In this document: positions 5,315-5,451 of the stretch, one piece after another
Numbering within the stretch: the first letter of the stretch is position 1
Layout: each line of letters opens with the position of its first letter
Source: Promethearchaeota archaeon
Lineage (GTDB): Archaea; Asgardarchaeota; Lokiarchaeia; Sigynarchaeales; SOKP01
Length of the DNA: 5,451 nt
Direction: 5' to 3'
Assembly (NCBI GenBank): GCA_016839845.1
Contig: JAEOTL010000398.1
Span: 1-5,451 of the forward strand
Notes under the pieces: generated by a model
What the model saw: only the letters and a program-made list of their open reading frames with translations
Databases searched by the model: none
What the model was told of the DNA's origin: nothing
Position numbers and translations under genes: made by a program

Positions 5315-5451
5315 TTAATTTAGGCTAATTGAATTTCTATTCAAAGCAAGAAGAAGTACCATTGAACTCACGCCAATCCAAATCAATACAAACAGGAAAT
5401 CAAGCCTTTGAATCAGTCCTAGGATGTTAGGGAGGGTGTTAGTAACAAACA
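5315..5451 (-). CDS. 3' end of a probable convergent membrane-protein gene (5' end outside the window)
   Basis: On the minus strand one frame is open from the right edge to a TAA (complement of 5315-5317), giving 44 complete codons. The visible C-terminus reads as a protein: a short segment with N-T-L-P-N-I-L-G, a charged R-L-D, then about 21 mostly hydrophobic residues (L-F-V-L-I-W-I-G-V-S-S-M-V-L-L-L-A-L), and a short polar tail N-R-N-S-I-S-L-N. That pattern suggests a last transmembrane helix with a short tail. The other two minus frames hit stops soon after the edge, and GC content is higher here than in the preceding gap. The fragment is too short to name a family, and a chance open frame remains possible. 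If real, it is convergent with the hydrogenase-like gene, with 73 bp between the stops. Confidence 0.45.
   Translation of the reverse strand, partial: FVTNTLPNILGLIQRLDFLFVLIWIGVSSMVLLLALNRNSISLN

Overview
This is a low-GC window, very AT-rich between genes, and most likely archaeal. The evidence is T-run terminators, TATA-like boxes at plausible distances from starts, mostly weak or absent Shine-Dalgarno sequences, and a hydrogenase small subunit of the F420-non-reducing (MvhG/FrhG-like) type. My best guess from the overall style (a four-TM unknown, a membrane-anchored winged-helix plus zinc-ribbon protein, an unusual Mvh-like subunit) is an Asgard or similar uncultivated archaeon. That placement is inference and no marker gene fixes it.

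Layout: (1) 1-285 (+) is the 3' end of a basic, unrecognised protein cut by the window edge. (2) 301-2460 (+), only 15 nt later, encodes a 719-residue protein with about five membrane helices, then a large, probably extracytoplasmic region containing a PHP-type metallohydrolase domain of the DUF3604 kind with a full set of metal ligands. (3) 2593-3111 (+) encodes a small four-helix membrane protein of unknown function. (4) 3267-3767 (+) encodes a two-helix membrane protein with a cytoplasmic winged helix and a C-terminal zinc ribbon. Its upstream region holds two short palindromes on either side of a TATA-like box. (5) 3871-5241 (+) encodes a 456-residue hydrogenase small-subunit homologue. 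(6) 5315-5451 (-) looks like the 3' end of a convergent membrane-protein gene.

The most notable object is gene 5. It keeps the N-terminal fold and the four ligands of the proximal [4Fe-4S] cluster, but its C-terminal eight-cysteine (two-cluster) region is present twice in tandem. The protein could therefore carry five [4Fe-4S] clusters instead of three. The first copy has the compact cysteine spacing I associate with sulfhydrogenase/group 3b-like small subunits. The second has the long first spacer typical of MvhG. No catalytic large subunit, MvhD or Hdr gene lies beside it, and a convergent gene appears to close the transcription unit, so it looks like an orphan electron-transfer subunit.

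Genes 1 and 2 may be co-transcribed. Genes 3, 4 and 5 each have their own TATA-like element, and T-rich terminator-like tracts follow genes 3, 4 and 5, so they look like independent transcription units rather than one pathway. I see no RNA genes, CRISPR arrays or mobile elements.
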